Positions 41,163 through 49,352 of a DNA stretch of 64,000 bases are shown here, one piece after another (positions within the stretch are counted from its first letter, which is position 1; each line of letters opens with the position of its first letter). The DNA is taken from assembly GCF_900091615.1 (NCBI RefSeq), contig NZ_FMIA01000002.1, forward strand, positions 3,782,001 to 3,846,000. The letters are read 5' to 3'. The translations under genes and the position numbers were made by a program. Below the pieces are notes generated by a model, which was not told the DNA's origin, made no database searches, and saw only the letters and a list, made by a program, of their open reading frames with translations. Origin of the DNA: Micromonospora yangpuensis. GTDB taxonomy: Bacteria; Actinomycetota; Actinomycetes; Mycobacteriales; Micromonosporaceae.

Positions 41163-41774
41163 TCACAACCAGCCGTCGCGCTGCGCCCGGCGGATCGCCT
41201 CCAACCGGTTGCGGCTGCCGGTCTTGTGCAGGATCGCGGAGAGATGGTTGCGTACGGTGCCGTGCGCGAGAAAGAGGCGTCTTGCGGTCTCCTTCAGCGG
41301 CAGCCCCTCGGCGACGGTCCGCAGCACCTCCAACTCCCGCCTGGTCAGCGGGCAGGCTGTGGGTTTCAGGGCGGCCACCGCCGCGGTCGGGTCGATCACC
41401 CGCTCCCCGGCGGCCATCGACCGGACCATCCGGACCAGTTCGTCGACCGGTCCGTCCTTACCGAGGAAACCACGCACCCCGACGGCCACGGCGGCCCGCA
41501 GCACGCTGGGGTTCCACCGGCCGCACATGGCCAACACGGCGGTGCCCGGGGCGACCCGTTCGACCTCGCCGATCGCCTCGAAGGTCTCCGGTGGCGCGTC
41601 CGAGGGCAGGTCGACCACGACCACGTCCGGCCGTTCACGTCGGACGACGGTGGGCAGGTCGGCCACCGCGGCGGCCTCGGCGGCCACGTCGATGTCCGGC
41701 TGCCCGGACAACGCGGCGCAGAGCGCCCCACGTAACAGGCCCATGCTCTCCACCACGACCACCCGGATCGTCAC
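41163..41774 (-). CDS. Atypical LuxR-family response regulator (RamR-like), copy 2
   Basis: A 203-residue paralogue of the preceding regulator, starting at GTG 41774. The receiver has ES in place of the first acidic pair (VVVVESMGLLRG), retains the phospho-acceptor Asp (VVVVDLPSD) and the switch Lys (FLGKDGP). The HTH reads LTRRELEVLRTVAEG, LKETARRLFLAHGTVRNHLSAI. Two such regulators side by side are more than the single RamR of the classic cluster. No sensor kinase gene is nearby, so both may be orphan regulators. Confidence 0.85.
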   Translation of the reverse strand: MTIRVVVVESMGLLRGALCAALSGQPDIDVAAEAAAVADLPTVVRRERPDVVVVDLPSDAPPETFEAIGEVERVAPGTAVLAMCGRWNPSVLRAAVAVGVRGFLGKDGPVDELVRMVRSMAAGERVIDPTAAVAALKPTACPLTRRELEVLRTVAEGLPLKETARRLFLAHGTVRNHLSAILHKTGSRNRLEAIRRAQRDGWL

Positions 41775-42041
41775 ACGCTCTCCGATCTTGGGAAGAGCCG
41801 GACGGTGGCCGGACGGGCGCAGCGCGGGCCGGCCTGATCCGCCCGGTCAGGAGCCCGCACATCGTAGGCACGTAACATCGGCGTAGCACAGAGTAAACAA
41901 CCCGACAGTGAACTTCCGCCGGTCGATCCGCCGGTGCGGCCGGGCGGGCAGTGCGGTGCGGTGGGGCGGCGCAGCGGTGGGGCGGCGCGGGGCGCGGACC
42001 CGATCAGCGGAGGGTCCCCTCGTCGGCCCGGACACGACAGC
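41775..42041. other. Intergenic region upstream of regulator copy 2
   Basis: About 350 bp with no credible gene, holding the promoter of the minus-strand regulator (an AT-rich patch TAACATCGGCGTAGCACAGAG at 41876-41895 in part) and, further right, the terminator of the channel gene. Confidence 0.4.
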
Positions 42042-42077
42042 GGCCGGGGCCGCCGACTGGTGTCGACGGCCCCGGCC
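42042..42077 (-). terminator. Hairpin after the mechanosensitive channel-like gene
   Basis: GGCCGGGGCCG (42042-42052) pairs perfectly with CGGCCCCGGCC (42067-42077), 14-nt loop, 45 bp past the channel-like gene stop. Confidence 0.6.
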
Positions 42078-42121
42078 TGGGTACTTCCGCGCCGAACCGG
42101 GTGCGGTTCGCCGGGGCGGGC

Positions 42122-43399
42122 TCAGCGTTGTTCGTCGGCCCCGTCCGGGCGCCGGGTCGACTCGCCGTCGGTGCCGCCGCCCTGCCGGGGGATGAACCGG
42201 GTCGCGTCCACATCGCCGCGCGGCAACACCCCGGTCGCCTCCGGGTCGTCGCGCCGGATGACCCCCGTGGCCTCCGGGTCGTCGCGCGGGATGACCGTGG
42301 TGGCCTCCGGGTCGTCGCGCCGGATCACGCCGGTCGCCTCCGGGTCGTCCTGCGGGATCACGCCGGTGGCGTCGGGGTCGTCGCGCCGCATGATGGTGGT
42401 GGCCGCCAGGTCGGGCCGGGGAATGACGGTCGTGGCCTCGGGGTCGTCGCGCCGGATCACGCCGGTGGCCTCCGGGTCGTCCTGTGGGATCACACCGGTG
42501 GCGTCGGGGTCGAAGTCGCCCGGAGCAGCCGGGCCGGCCGCGGCGGCCCGAGCGGCCTCCTCGTCCCGCCGGGCCTGAGCGGCCTCCTCGTCCCGCCGAA
42601 CCTGAGCGGCCTCCTCGTCCCGCCGGGCCTGAGCCGCCTCCTCGTCCCGTCGGACCTGAGCCGCCTCCTCATCCCGCCGAGCCTGAGCCGCCTCCTCATC
42701 CCGCCGGGCCTGGTAGGCGCGGGCGTGCGAGACGATGGTGCGGGATTCCTGCTCGGCACGGCTGAGCCAGCCCTCCCACCGGTACTGCATCGGCCGGACC
42801 AGCCCGCCGCCGACACCCACCACCAGGATGCCGCCGACGGTGGCGAGCACCGCGATCAGTACCGGCGTGGTGACCGTGGTGGCGATGCCGATCTGGTTGA
42901 GCGCGGCGATGACGCCCAGGCCGAGGATGAACCAGGACGCCACGTTGGCCAACATCCGCCCGTAGGACAGACCGCCCAGGGCGCTGCTGATGATGTCCTT
43001 GACCGCGTTGGCGATGGCCGCCGCCACGACGATGATGACGATGGCCACGAAGGCACGGGGCAACCAGCCGATGATGCCGGCGATCAGGTCGGAGATGGGG
43101 TTGGGTCCCCAGATGCCGAAGGCCAGGTAGAGGGTGAGCAGCAGCACGCCGTAGTAGGCGAGCTTCGCGACGATGTCGCTGGCGTCGTACCTGGACCTGG
43201 CCAGTGCGGTGCGGATGCCGCCGCGTTCGACGGCCCGGTCGAAGCCCACCCGCTCCAGCACCTTGTCGACGATCTTCAGAACGGCCTTGGCGACCAGCCA
43301 GCCGGCGACCAGGATCGCCACGAAGGCCAGCGCCTTCGGCAGGAACAGCAGCACGGCACGGAACGCGTCACCCACGGCGTCGCCGACGTTGTCGGACAT
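42122..43399 (-). CDS. Mechanosensitive channel-like membrane protein (TM_helix repeats) with two repeat arrays
   Basis: A 425-residue protein from the ATG at 43399 (GGAGGG upstream). The first 220 residues have five hydrophobic segments, including FLPKALAFVAILVAGWLVAK and GWLPRAFVAIVIIVVAAAIA, the TM_helix motif seen in MscS-related CmpX-like proteins. A cytoplasmic coil then contains seven copies of the nonapeptide QxRRDEEAA (about 238-300). The tail has about eleven copies of a DDPEATGVIRR-type 10- to 11-mer (about 315-405). Both arrays are charged and regular, likely recent expansions. Membrane tension gating is inferred from family; ligand is unknown. Confidence 0.78.
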   Translation of the reverse strand: MSDNVGDAVGDAFRAVLLFLPKALAFVAILVAGWLVAKAVLKIVDKVLERVGFDRAVERGGIRTALARSRYDASDIVAKLAYYGVLLLTLYLAFGIWGPNPISDLIAGIIGWLPRAFVAIVIIVVAAAIANAVKDIISSALGGLSYGRMLANVASWFILGLGVIAALNQIGIATTVTTPVLIAVLATVGGILVVGVGGGLVRPMQYRWEGWLSRAEQESRTIVSHARAYQARRDEEAAQARRDEEAAQVRRDEEAAQARRDEEAAQVRRDEEAAQARRDEEAARAAAAGPAAPGDFDPDATGVIPQDDPEATGVIRRDDPEATTVIPRPDLAATTIMRRDDPDATGVIPQDDPEATGVIRRDDPEATTVIPRDDPEATGVIRRDDPEATGVLPRGDVDATRFIPRQGGGTDGESTRRPDGADEQR

Positions 43400-43552
43400 G
43401 AAAAGGGTCCCTCCACACGGTCGGGGCGGACAGTAGGGACCCCATCTTCCCCGAGCCGCAGATGGACAAACCCGGCGGGTCGTACCCGAAGCGGGTCCCG
43501 GCCTGCCGACGCGGGCCCCGCCGACCCCGGGGGACCTTCGGTGATCGGGTAG

Positions 43553-43581
43553 TGACACATCGGCACATCGGCCTGCATAAT
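43553..43581 (+). promoter_or_regulatory. Candidate promoter of the tryptophan dioxygenase operon
   Basis: TGACAC and CATAAT are separated by 17 bp, a good housekeeping -35/-10 pair, 69 bp before the GTG start in a 250-bp divergent gap. Confidence 0.45.
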
Positions 43582-43649
43582 TGCCGCTGCCACGCGCCGG
43601 CACGCCGTCGGTCTCCGACGCGCCGACGCCGAGTCGAAGGGACCACTGC

Positions 43650-44348
43650 GTGAAGCGGGACCACTGCCCGATGCTGCCGGGCGACGGCACCACGGACTAC
43701 GCGCGCTACATGCGTACCGACGCCCTGCTCGACCTGCAGCGACGGCCGGCGGAGATGCTGCACCGCGACGAGTTGCTCTTCCAGGTGGTGCACCAGTCCA
43801 CCGAACTGTGGTTGAAGCTCGCCGTGGCCGAGCTGACCGAGGCACTCACCCGGCTCGACGCCGACCAGCCGGCGGCGGCCGAGGCCCTGCTGGTCCGGGC
43901 GACGCTGGGCGTCCGGCTGGTCACCGCGCAACTCGACATGCTGGAACACCTCCGCCCGGCCGACTTCCAGACGATGCAGCCCGCGCTGGGCAACGGCTCC
44001 GGTGCCGAGTCACCCGGCTGGCGAGGGCTCCAGGCGGTCAGCCGGCAGCTCGGCCGGTCCTTCGCCGCCCACCTCGCCGCCCGGCGCGTCACCCCGGCGG
44101 CCCTGCGCGAGGCGGATCCGACGGACCCCGCCCGCCGGCTGGCCGAGGCCATGTGGACGTGGGACGAGCAGGTGTCGCACTGGCGGGCCCGGCACTACCA
44201 GATCGCCCTGCGCATCGGTGGTCACGCCCCCGCCGGCACCCCGGGCAGCCCGGCGACGATGCTCGCCCGGCTGGTCGAACACCGGTTCTTCCCGGAGCTG
44301 TGGCCACCGCAGCCGAGCACGGTCGAGCGCGCCTCCCGGACGGATTGA
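43650..44348 (+). CDS. Tryptophan 2,3-dioxygenase family protein (short form)
   Basis: A 232-residue heme dioxygenase from GTG 43650 (GAAGGGA upstream). The N-terminal active-site helix reads HRDELLFQVVHQSTELWLKL, the TDO hallmark where the first His contacts substrate. The C-terminal part WRARHYQIALRIGG supplies the proximal heme His, followed by GTPGSPATML and FFPELW as in canonical TDOs. It is 40-60 residues shorter than the usual enzyme. TDO opens the indole ring of L-tryptophan to N-formylkynurenine. It starts a three-gene unit with a second TDO-superfamily protein and a class V PLP enzyme. Confidence 0.87.
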   Translation: MKRDHCPMLPGDGTTDYARYMRTDALLDLQRRPAEMLHRDELLFQVVHQSTELWLKLAVAELTEALTRLDADQPAAAEALLVRATLGVRLVTAQLDMLEHLRPADFQTMQPALGNGSGAESPGWRGLQAVSRQLGRSFAAHLAARRVTPAALREADPTDPARRLAEAMWTWDEQVSHWRARHYQIALRIGGHAPAGTPGSPATMLARLVEHRFFPELWPPQPSTVERASRTD

Positions 44349-44406
44349 GACAGCCGGAGTTCGACCCGCACCGTCCCGATCTGACTGGAATCCCGAGGTG
44401 CTCCAC

Positions 44407-45681
44407 GTGCGCGATGTGACCCGCTGGCTGTCCGGCGCGGCCGAACCCGACAGTTTCCCCTACTCACCGGTGCTGCGGGAGTTCCACCGGGTGGGCAAGC
44501 ACTTCGTCGCCCCGGACCTGCTCGCCCTGCTCGACCAGAGCCGGATCCGGGTGCGTCCGGCGGCGGACCGGCCCACGGGTGACGCCCGGCTGCTGTGCGA
44601 CTTCCTGGACGTGGCACTGGACAAGTGGGACGGTCGGTACGACTACCGCAGCTACCTGGCCCTGCCGGTGCTCCGGCTGACGGGCCCGCCCCGACAGACC
44701 GACGACGCCGTCGAGCCGACCGACGCGCGCCGGGCCCGGGACCGGCTGCTCGTCGGCCTGGTCGCCGACGCGTTGGCGTTCGAGCTGGCCGCCGGGGTGG
44801 ACACCGACCTCCTGGCCGAGCTGCGTCCGGGGCCGCAGGTGGTGGCCAAGCGCTGCCGCCTGGGCCTGCGGGCGGTCCGGCCGGCGCTGGGCCGGCTGGG
44901 CCTGACCACCACGACGGTCGCCGAACCGGCCGCGGCGGCGGCCGCCGCCGCGCTGCACGCCATGGTCACCGCCCTGGACGACCCGACCGACCGGCAGGCG
45001 TTGCGGCTGAGCATGCTGCCGGTCTACGTGTCGCACGACGAGTACCTGTTCATCCGGGTGCTCCAGGCGTACGAGTGTCTCTTCGTGGGGCTCGCCGCCG
45101 AGCTGCACGCGACCATCGCCGCGCTGGCCGCCGGGGCGGCCCGCACCGCCGCCGAGCGGCTGGCGTACGCCCGGGAGCTGCTCAGCACCGCCAGTCCGCT
45201 CTTCTCGTTGCTGGCCACCATGCAGCCGGCGGCCTTCCGCACGTTCCGCGCGTACACCGAGGGGGCCAGCGCCATCCAGTCCCGGTCCTACAAGCTGATG
45301 GAGTCGCTGTGCCGTACCCCCGACCGGTCGCGGCTGGACTCGGCCGCCTACCGGTCGGTGCCGGAGGTCCGCGACCGGGTACGCGCCGGGCAGCCCTCGG
45401 TCGACGAGGCGTACCGGGCGGCGGTACGCGGCGGTCGGCTCGACGCCGCGGAGCAGGCCCTGCTGGTCGGGCAGCTGCACGGCTTCTCCACCGCCGTGCT
45501 GCAGTGGCGGCGCACCCACCACGGGCTGGCCACCCGGATGCTCGGCCCCCGCCCCGGCACCGGCTACACCGAGGGTACGCCCTACCTGGCGGCCACCCGG
45601 GGCATCGCGGTCTTCACCGCCGTCGCCCCCGAGTCCGGCGCGCCGTCACCTACCGAACCGACTGGAGGCTGCCCCGCGTGA
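44407..45681 (+). CDS. TDO-superfamily heme protein, large PrnB-like form
   Basis: A 424-residue protein from GTG 44407 (GAGGTG upstream), 58 bp after the TDO gene. The C-terminal half has TDO/IDO-superfamily features: SHDEYLFIRVLQAYECLF, FRTFRAYTEGASAIQSRSY, and WRRTHHGLATRMLGPRPGTG with two adjacent His that could hold heme. YTEGTPYL follows. I assign it to the PrnB-like/DUF1864 branch; PrnB rearranges chlorinated tryptophan in pyrrolnitrin synthesis. It is much larger than TDO and keeps no clear TDO substrate-binding His. The reaction is unknown. Confidence 0.68.
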   Translation: MRDVTRWLSGAAEPDSFPYSPVLREFHRVGKHFVAPDLLALLDQSRIRVRPAADRPTGDARLLCDFLDVALDKWDGRYDYRSYLALPVLRLTGPPRQTDDAVEPTDARRARDRLLVGLVADALAFELAAGVDTDLLAELRPGPQVVAKRCRLGLRAVRPALGRLGLTTTTVAEPAAAAAAAALHAMVTALDDPTDRQALRLSMLPVYVSHDEYLFIRVLQAYECLFVGLAAELHATIAALAAGAARTAAERLAYARELLSTASPLFSLLATMQPAAFRTFRAYTEGASAIQSRSYKLMESLCRTPDRSRLDSAAYRSVPEVRDRVRAGQPSVDEAYRAAVRGGRLDAAEQALLVGQLHGFSTAVLQWRRTHHGLATRMLGPRPGTGYTEGTPYLAATRGIAVFTAVAPESGAPSPTEPTGGCPA

Positions 45682-46856
45682 GCGCACCCGAACTGGCACC
45701 CGACATCGAGACGCCCCGGTGCCTGGACCCCGCCGCCCACACGGCGTTACGCGCCGAGTTTCCCCTGCTGGAGACCTGTGTCTACCTGAACAACAACTCG
45801 ACCGGCGCGGTGCCCCGGGCGGCCGAGCGGGTGCTGACCGACTACTGGGACACCCTGCGTACCTGGCGGGACGACGTCTGGCAGGGCTGGCACGTCGGCC
45901 TCGACCGGTACGCCGACTCGGTGGCCGCCCTGATCGGCGCGCCGCCGGGCAGCGTCATCACCGACGCCAACCTGAGCACCCTGCTGGCCCGGGTGGCGTC
46001 CTGTTTCGACTACCGCCCGCCCCGCGACCGGGTCGTCACCACCGACCTGGAGTTCCCGACCGTGCCGTTCATCTTCGACGCGTTCCGCCGTTACGGCGCC
46101 CGGCCCGTGGTGGTCGGCTCCGGGGGGCCGGACTTCGACCTCGACGCCCTCGACGCCGGGATCGACGAGCGGACGTTGCTGGTCTGCGTGCCGCACGCCA
46201 GCTTCACCTCCGGCGCCACCATCGACCTGCCGCGCCTGGTCGACCGGGCCCACCAGGTGGGCGCGCTGGTGGTGGTGGACGCCTTCCAGACCGTGGGGAC
46301 GGTGCCGCTGGACGTGACCGCGCTCGGCGTCGACGTGGTGCTCGGTGGGGCACACAAGTGGTTGTGCGGGGTGGGCACCGCCTTCCTGTACGTCCGCCCG
46401 GAGCTGGCGGCGACGCTGGAGCCGGCGGCCACCGGCTGGCAGGCCGGCGACCGGGCGTTGACCTTCCGCCGGTCGACCGGGTGGGCGGCCGACGCCCAGC
46501 GCTTCGCCGGCGGCACCCCGTACCCGCTGACCTCGCTGGTCTCCCAGGTCGGGCTGGACCTGCTGGCCGGCGTGGGCGTCCCGGCGATCCGACGGCACTC
46601 GCTGGCGCTGACCGGGCGGGTCCTGGAGCTGGCCGGGGCCGCCGGCATCAAGGTGGTCAGCCCGGTCGAACCGCACCGGCGGGGCGGGGTGGTGTGCCTG
46701 GACGTGCCCGACGGTGAGGCGGTCAAAAGGCGGCTGGCCGACCGGAACATGATCTGCAGCTGGCGGGGCTGGCTGCGGGTCGGACCGCACGTCTACAACA
46801 CCCTCGACGAGGTCGAGGTCTTCATGGCCGCCCTGACCGAGGAACTCCGCCGCTGA
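45678..46856 (+). CDS. Class V aminotransferase-fold PLP enzyme, kynureninase-like
   Basis: A 392-residue enzyme with GTG start inside the stop of the preceding gene. The PLP-binding Lys is in GGAHKWLCG (about 230); VVVDAFQTVG holds the Asp that pairs with the PLP nitrogen, and the N-terminal YLNNNSTGAVPRA substrate loop is typical. The fold group includes kynureninases, cysteine desulfurases and isopenicillin N epimerases. Its coupling to two TDO-superfamily genes favours a kynurenine-type substrate, which would give anthranilate or a related amine. That choice is context inference. Confidence 0.78.
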   Translation: MSAPELAPDIETPRCLDPAAHTALRAEFPLLETCVYLNNNSTGAVPRAAERVLTDYWDTLRTWRDDVWQGWHVGLDRYADSVAALIGAPPGSVITDANLSTLLARVASCFDYRPPRDRVVTTDLEFPTVPFIFDAFRRYGARPVVVGSGGPDFDLDALDAGIDERTLLVCVPHASFTSGATIDLPRLVDRAHQVGALVVVDAFQTVGTVPLDVTALGVDVVLGGAHKWLCGVGTAFLYVRPELAATLEPAATGWQAGDRALTFRRSTGWAADAQRFAGGTPYPLTSLVSQVGLDLLAGVGVPAIRRHSLALTGRVLELAGAAGIKVVSPVEPHRRGGVVCLDVPDGEAVKRRLADRNMICSWRGWLRVGPHVYNTLDEVEVFMAALTEELRR

Positions 46857-46942
46857 GCGCAGACGCGCTGAAGGACGGCGGGAACCGGATCAACCCCTCG
46901 CCCGACCAACCAGGAGGAATCACGATCACGAGAAGGTAACCG

Positions 46943-47560
46943 ATGAGCAGCAGTACCCGGCTCGGCCGACGCCGCGCCCTCCTCCTGGCCGGCACCCTGG
47001 TCCTGGCCGTCGCGGCCACCGGCTGCGGGTCCTCCGACACGACGACCACCGGCGGGCCCAGCCCGTCCGCCCCGCCCTCGGCCTCGACGCCGACGGACGC
47101 CGGGGCCGGGGTGCTGGAGATCCGCGACCCGTGGGTGAAGGCGGCCGACACCGGCATGACGGCGGCCTTCGCCACCCTGGCCAACACCGGGGACACCGAC
47201 GTCACCCTGACCGGCGCCTCGACCGACGTCTCGGTGATGGAGGTACACGAGATGGCGATGCGGGACGGCAAGATGGTCATGAAGCCCAAGGAGGGCGGTG
47301 TGGTCATCAAGGCCGGCAGCAGCCACGTACTGCAGCCCGGCGGCGACCACCTGATGCTGATGGACCTGCGCGAGCCGGTCCCGGCCGGCGCCGAACTGGC
47401 CATCACCCTCACCTTCGCCGACGGCCGCAGCCAGCGGTTCACGGCCGTGTCGAAACCGTTCACCGGCGCGCAGGAGAGCTACTCCCCCGAGCACGGCGGG
47501 CCCAGCCCGATGCCGGGCGGCAGCGCGACGCCCGGGATGACCATGAGCCCGGCGTCGTGA
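46943..47560 (+). CDS. Copper chaperone PCu(A)C-family lipoprotein
   Basis: A 205-residue protein with a lipoprotein signal (RRALLLAGTLVLAVAATGC, Cys about 28) and a Ser/Pro/Thr linker. The domain (about 60-170) has the PCuAC copper site: VHEMAMRDG, GKMVMKP, then SSHVLQPGGDHLMLMDL, providing His and Met ligands. Extra Met/His in the tail (PEHGG, PGMTMSP) may bind Cu too. It stands first in an operon with a DyP peroxidase and CopC, like the Streptomyces ECuC/DtpA locus that supplies copper to an oxidase. The oxidase itself is not here. Confidence 0.9.
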   Translation: MSSSTRLGRRRALLLAGTLVLAVAATGCGSSDTTTTGGPSPSAPPSASTPTDAGAGVLEIRDPWVKAADTGMTAAFATLANTGDTDVTLTGASTDVSVMEVHEMAMRDGKMVMKPKEGGVVIKAGSSHVLQPGGDHLMLMDLREPVPAGAELAITLTFADGRSQRFTAVSKPFTGAQESYSPEHGGPSPMPGGSATPGMTMSPAS

Positions 47561-48786
47561 CCGGTGCCCCCGGCTCCCCCGCGGTGAGCAGACGTGGGCT
47601 GCTCGCCGCGGGGGCCCTCACCGCCGGTGGCGCGCTGGCCGGCGGCGCGGCGGTCGCCGTCGGCACCGGCCGACCGGACGCCCCGGCCACCCCGCCGGTG
47701 CCGGTGGCGGCCGTCGGTACGGCGGTCGAGCCGTTCCACGGTGCCCGCCAGGCCGGGATCGCCACCGAACCGCAGGCGCACGCGGCGTTCGTGGCGTTCA
47801 CCCTGCGCCCGGCGACCGACCGGGCGGCACTGGGCCGGTTGCTGCGGCTGCTCAGCGACGACGCCGCCCGGCTGACCCAGGGCCGGCCGGCGCTGGCCGA
47901 CACCGAGGCCGAACTCGGGCTGCTGCCGGCCCGACTCACCGTCACCTTCGGCTTCGGGCCCGGCCTGTACCGGGCCGCCGGGCTGGACGACCGCCGACCG
48001 GCGTCCGTGGTCGACCTGCCGTCGTTCCGCATCGACCGGCTCCAGCCGGCCTGGTCCGGTGGGGACCTGCTGCTGCAGATCTGCGCCGACGACCCGATCA
48101 CCGTCGCCCACGCCCAACGCGTACTGGTCAAGGACTCCCGGCCGTTCGCCACCGTCCGGTGGGTGCAGCAGGGATTCCGCCGCAGCCCCGGCGTCGAGGC
48201 CGGCGGACACACCCAGCGCAACCTGTTCGGCCAGCTCGACGGGACCGCCAACCCGCAACCCGGCACCCCGCTGGACACCGCCGTCTGGATCCCCGACGGG
48301 CCGCCGTGGCTGCGCGACGGCAGCACCCTGGTCGTGCGGCGGATCCGGATGGACATGGAGACCTGGGACCTGCTCGGCCGCACCGACCGGGAACTGGCCG
48401 TCGGCCGTCGGCTGGACACCGGCGCACCGCTGACCGGCACCGCCGAACGCGACGAGCCCGACTTCGCCGCCACCGACGAGTCCGGGCTGACGGTGATCCC
48501 GGACTTCTCCCACCTCACCCGGGCCCACGTCACCGACGACCGGTTCCGGATCCTGCGCCGGCCCTACAACTACGACGGGGTACCGGCCGCCGACGGCAGC
48601 GCCGACAGCGGTCTGGTCTTCGCCGCCTACCAGGCCGACATCGAACGCCAGTTCCTGCCCATCCAACGTCGGCTCGCCGAGCGGGACCTGCTCAACGAGT
48701 GGACCACCCCGATCGGGTCGGCCGTCTTCGCCGTACCGCCCGGCTGCCCGGCCGGCGGCTGGATCGGAGAGCAGCTACTCGGATGA
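47557..48786 (+). CDS. Dye-decolorizing (DyP-type) heme peroxidase, Tat-exported
   Basis: A 409-residue enzyme from GTG 47557, overlapping the preceding stop. SRRGLLAAGALTAGG is a twin-arginine signal. The heme-site GxxDG motif is FGQLDGTAN (about 225-233), distal Arg lies late (RILRRPYNY) and the proximal His in FSHLTRAH. The layout matches A-type DyPs such as DtpA, an extracellular peroxidase of Streptomyces linked to copper-dependent development. It overlaps copC by 4 bp. Confidence 0.92.
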   Translation: MTGAPGSPAVSRRGLLAAGALTAGGALAGGAAVAVGTGRPDAPATPPVPVAAVGTAVEPFHGARQAGIATEPQAHAAFVAFTLRPATDRAALGRLLRLLSDDAARLTQGRPALADTEAELGLLPARLTVTFGFGPGLYRAAGLDDRRPASVVDLPSFRIDRLQPAWSGGDLLLQICADDPITVAHAQRVLVKDSRPFATVRWVQQGFRRSPGVEAGGHTQRNLFGQLDGTANPQPGTPLDTAVWIPDGPPWLRDGSTLVVRRIRMDMETWDLLGRTDRELAVGRRLDTGAPLTGTAERDEPDFAATDESGLTVIPDFSHLTRAHVTDDRFRILRRPYNYDGVPAADGSADSGLVFAAYQADIERQFLPIQRRLAERDLLNEWTTPIGSAVFAVPPGCPAGGWIGEQLLG

Positions 48787-49316
48787 GAACCCGAATCGTG
48801 TTGGCGCTGTCGGGTGTCGTGGTGGTCCTGCTCGGCACGCCCACACCGGCGTGGGCGCACAACTCGCTGCGCGCGGCGACCCCGGCCCAGAACGCCACCC
48901 TGACCACCGCACCGACCCAGATCACCCTGGACTTCCAGCAGCGCATCGACCCCGCCTTCACCACCATCGTGGTCACCGACGCCAGCAGCCGCCGGATCGC
49001 GGCGACGGACCCGGTGGTCACCGGCGCGACCGGCACCGCCCGGCTGACCGAGACCCTGCCCAACGGCAGCTACCTGGTCGCGTACCGGGTGGTATCGGCC
49101 GACGGCCATCCGGTCCAGGGCTCGTACCCGTTCACCGTCGCCGACCCCACCGCGCCGCAGGTCGCCCCGCCCACGCCCGCCCCGGCCGCCGCCGCGGCCC
49201 CGGACGACCGCCGGTGGACCTGGCTCGCCGTGGCCGCCGGCACGCTCGCCACGCTTGCCGGGCTCGTCGTGGTGACGCTCATCGGCCGGCGGCGGCGCGC
49301 CCGTCCGGCCCGCTGA
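48783..49316 (+). CDS. CopC-like copper-binding protein with C-terminal membrane anchor
   Basis: A 177-residue protein starting with ATG 48783 inside the previous stop. A signal peptide ends AWA-H; the mature N-terminal His (HNSLRAATPAQNATL) is the CopC Cu(II) ligand. The beta-sandwich ends with YRVVSADGHPVQGSYPFTV, whose internal Asp/His complete the site. A Pro/Ala linker and one membrane helix (TWLAVAAGTLATLAGLVVV) anchor it. It probably passes copper in the periplasm-like zone with the PCuAC protein. Confidence 0.9.
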   Translation: MRTRIVLALSGVVVVLLGTPTPAWAHNSLRAATPAQNATLTTAPTQITLDFQQRIDPAFTTIVVTDASSRRIAATDPVVTGATGTARLTETLPNGSYLVAYRVVSADGHPVQGSYPFTVADPTAPQVAPPTPAPAAAAAPDDRRWTWLAVAAGTLATLAGLVVVTLIGRRRRARPAR

Positions 49317-49352
49317 GCACCGGGTACGGGCCGAGCGGCGGGACAGGGCACC

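Noticed and set aside
42122..42720. CRISPR-like or VNTR DNA in the channel gene
   Set aside because: Repeats are in-frame codon repeats of one protein, without spacers.
43650..45681. TDO and the larger TDO-like gene as one frameshifted gene
   Set aside because: Each has its own start with ribosome site and its own complete C-terminal heme-His/Gly block.
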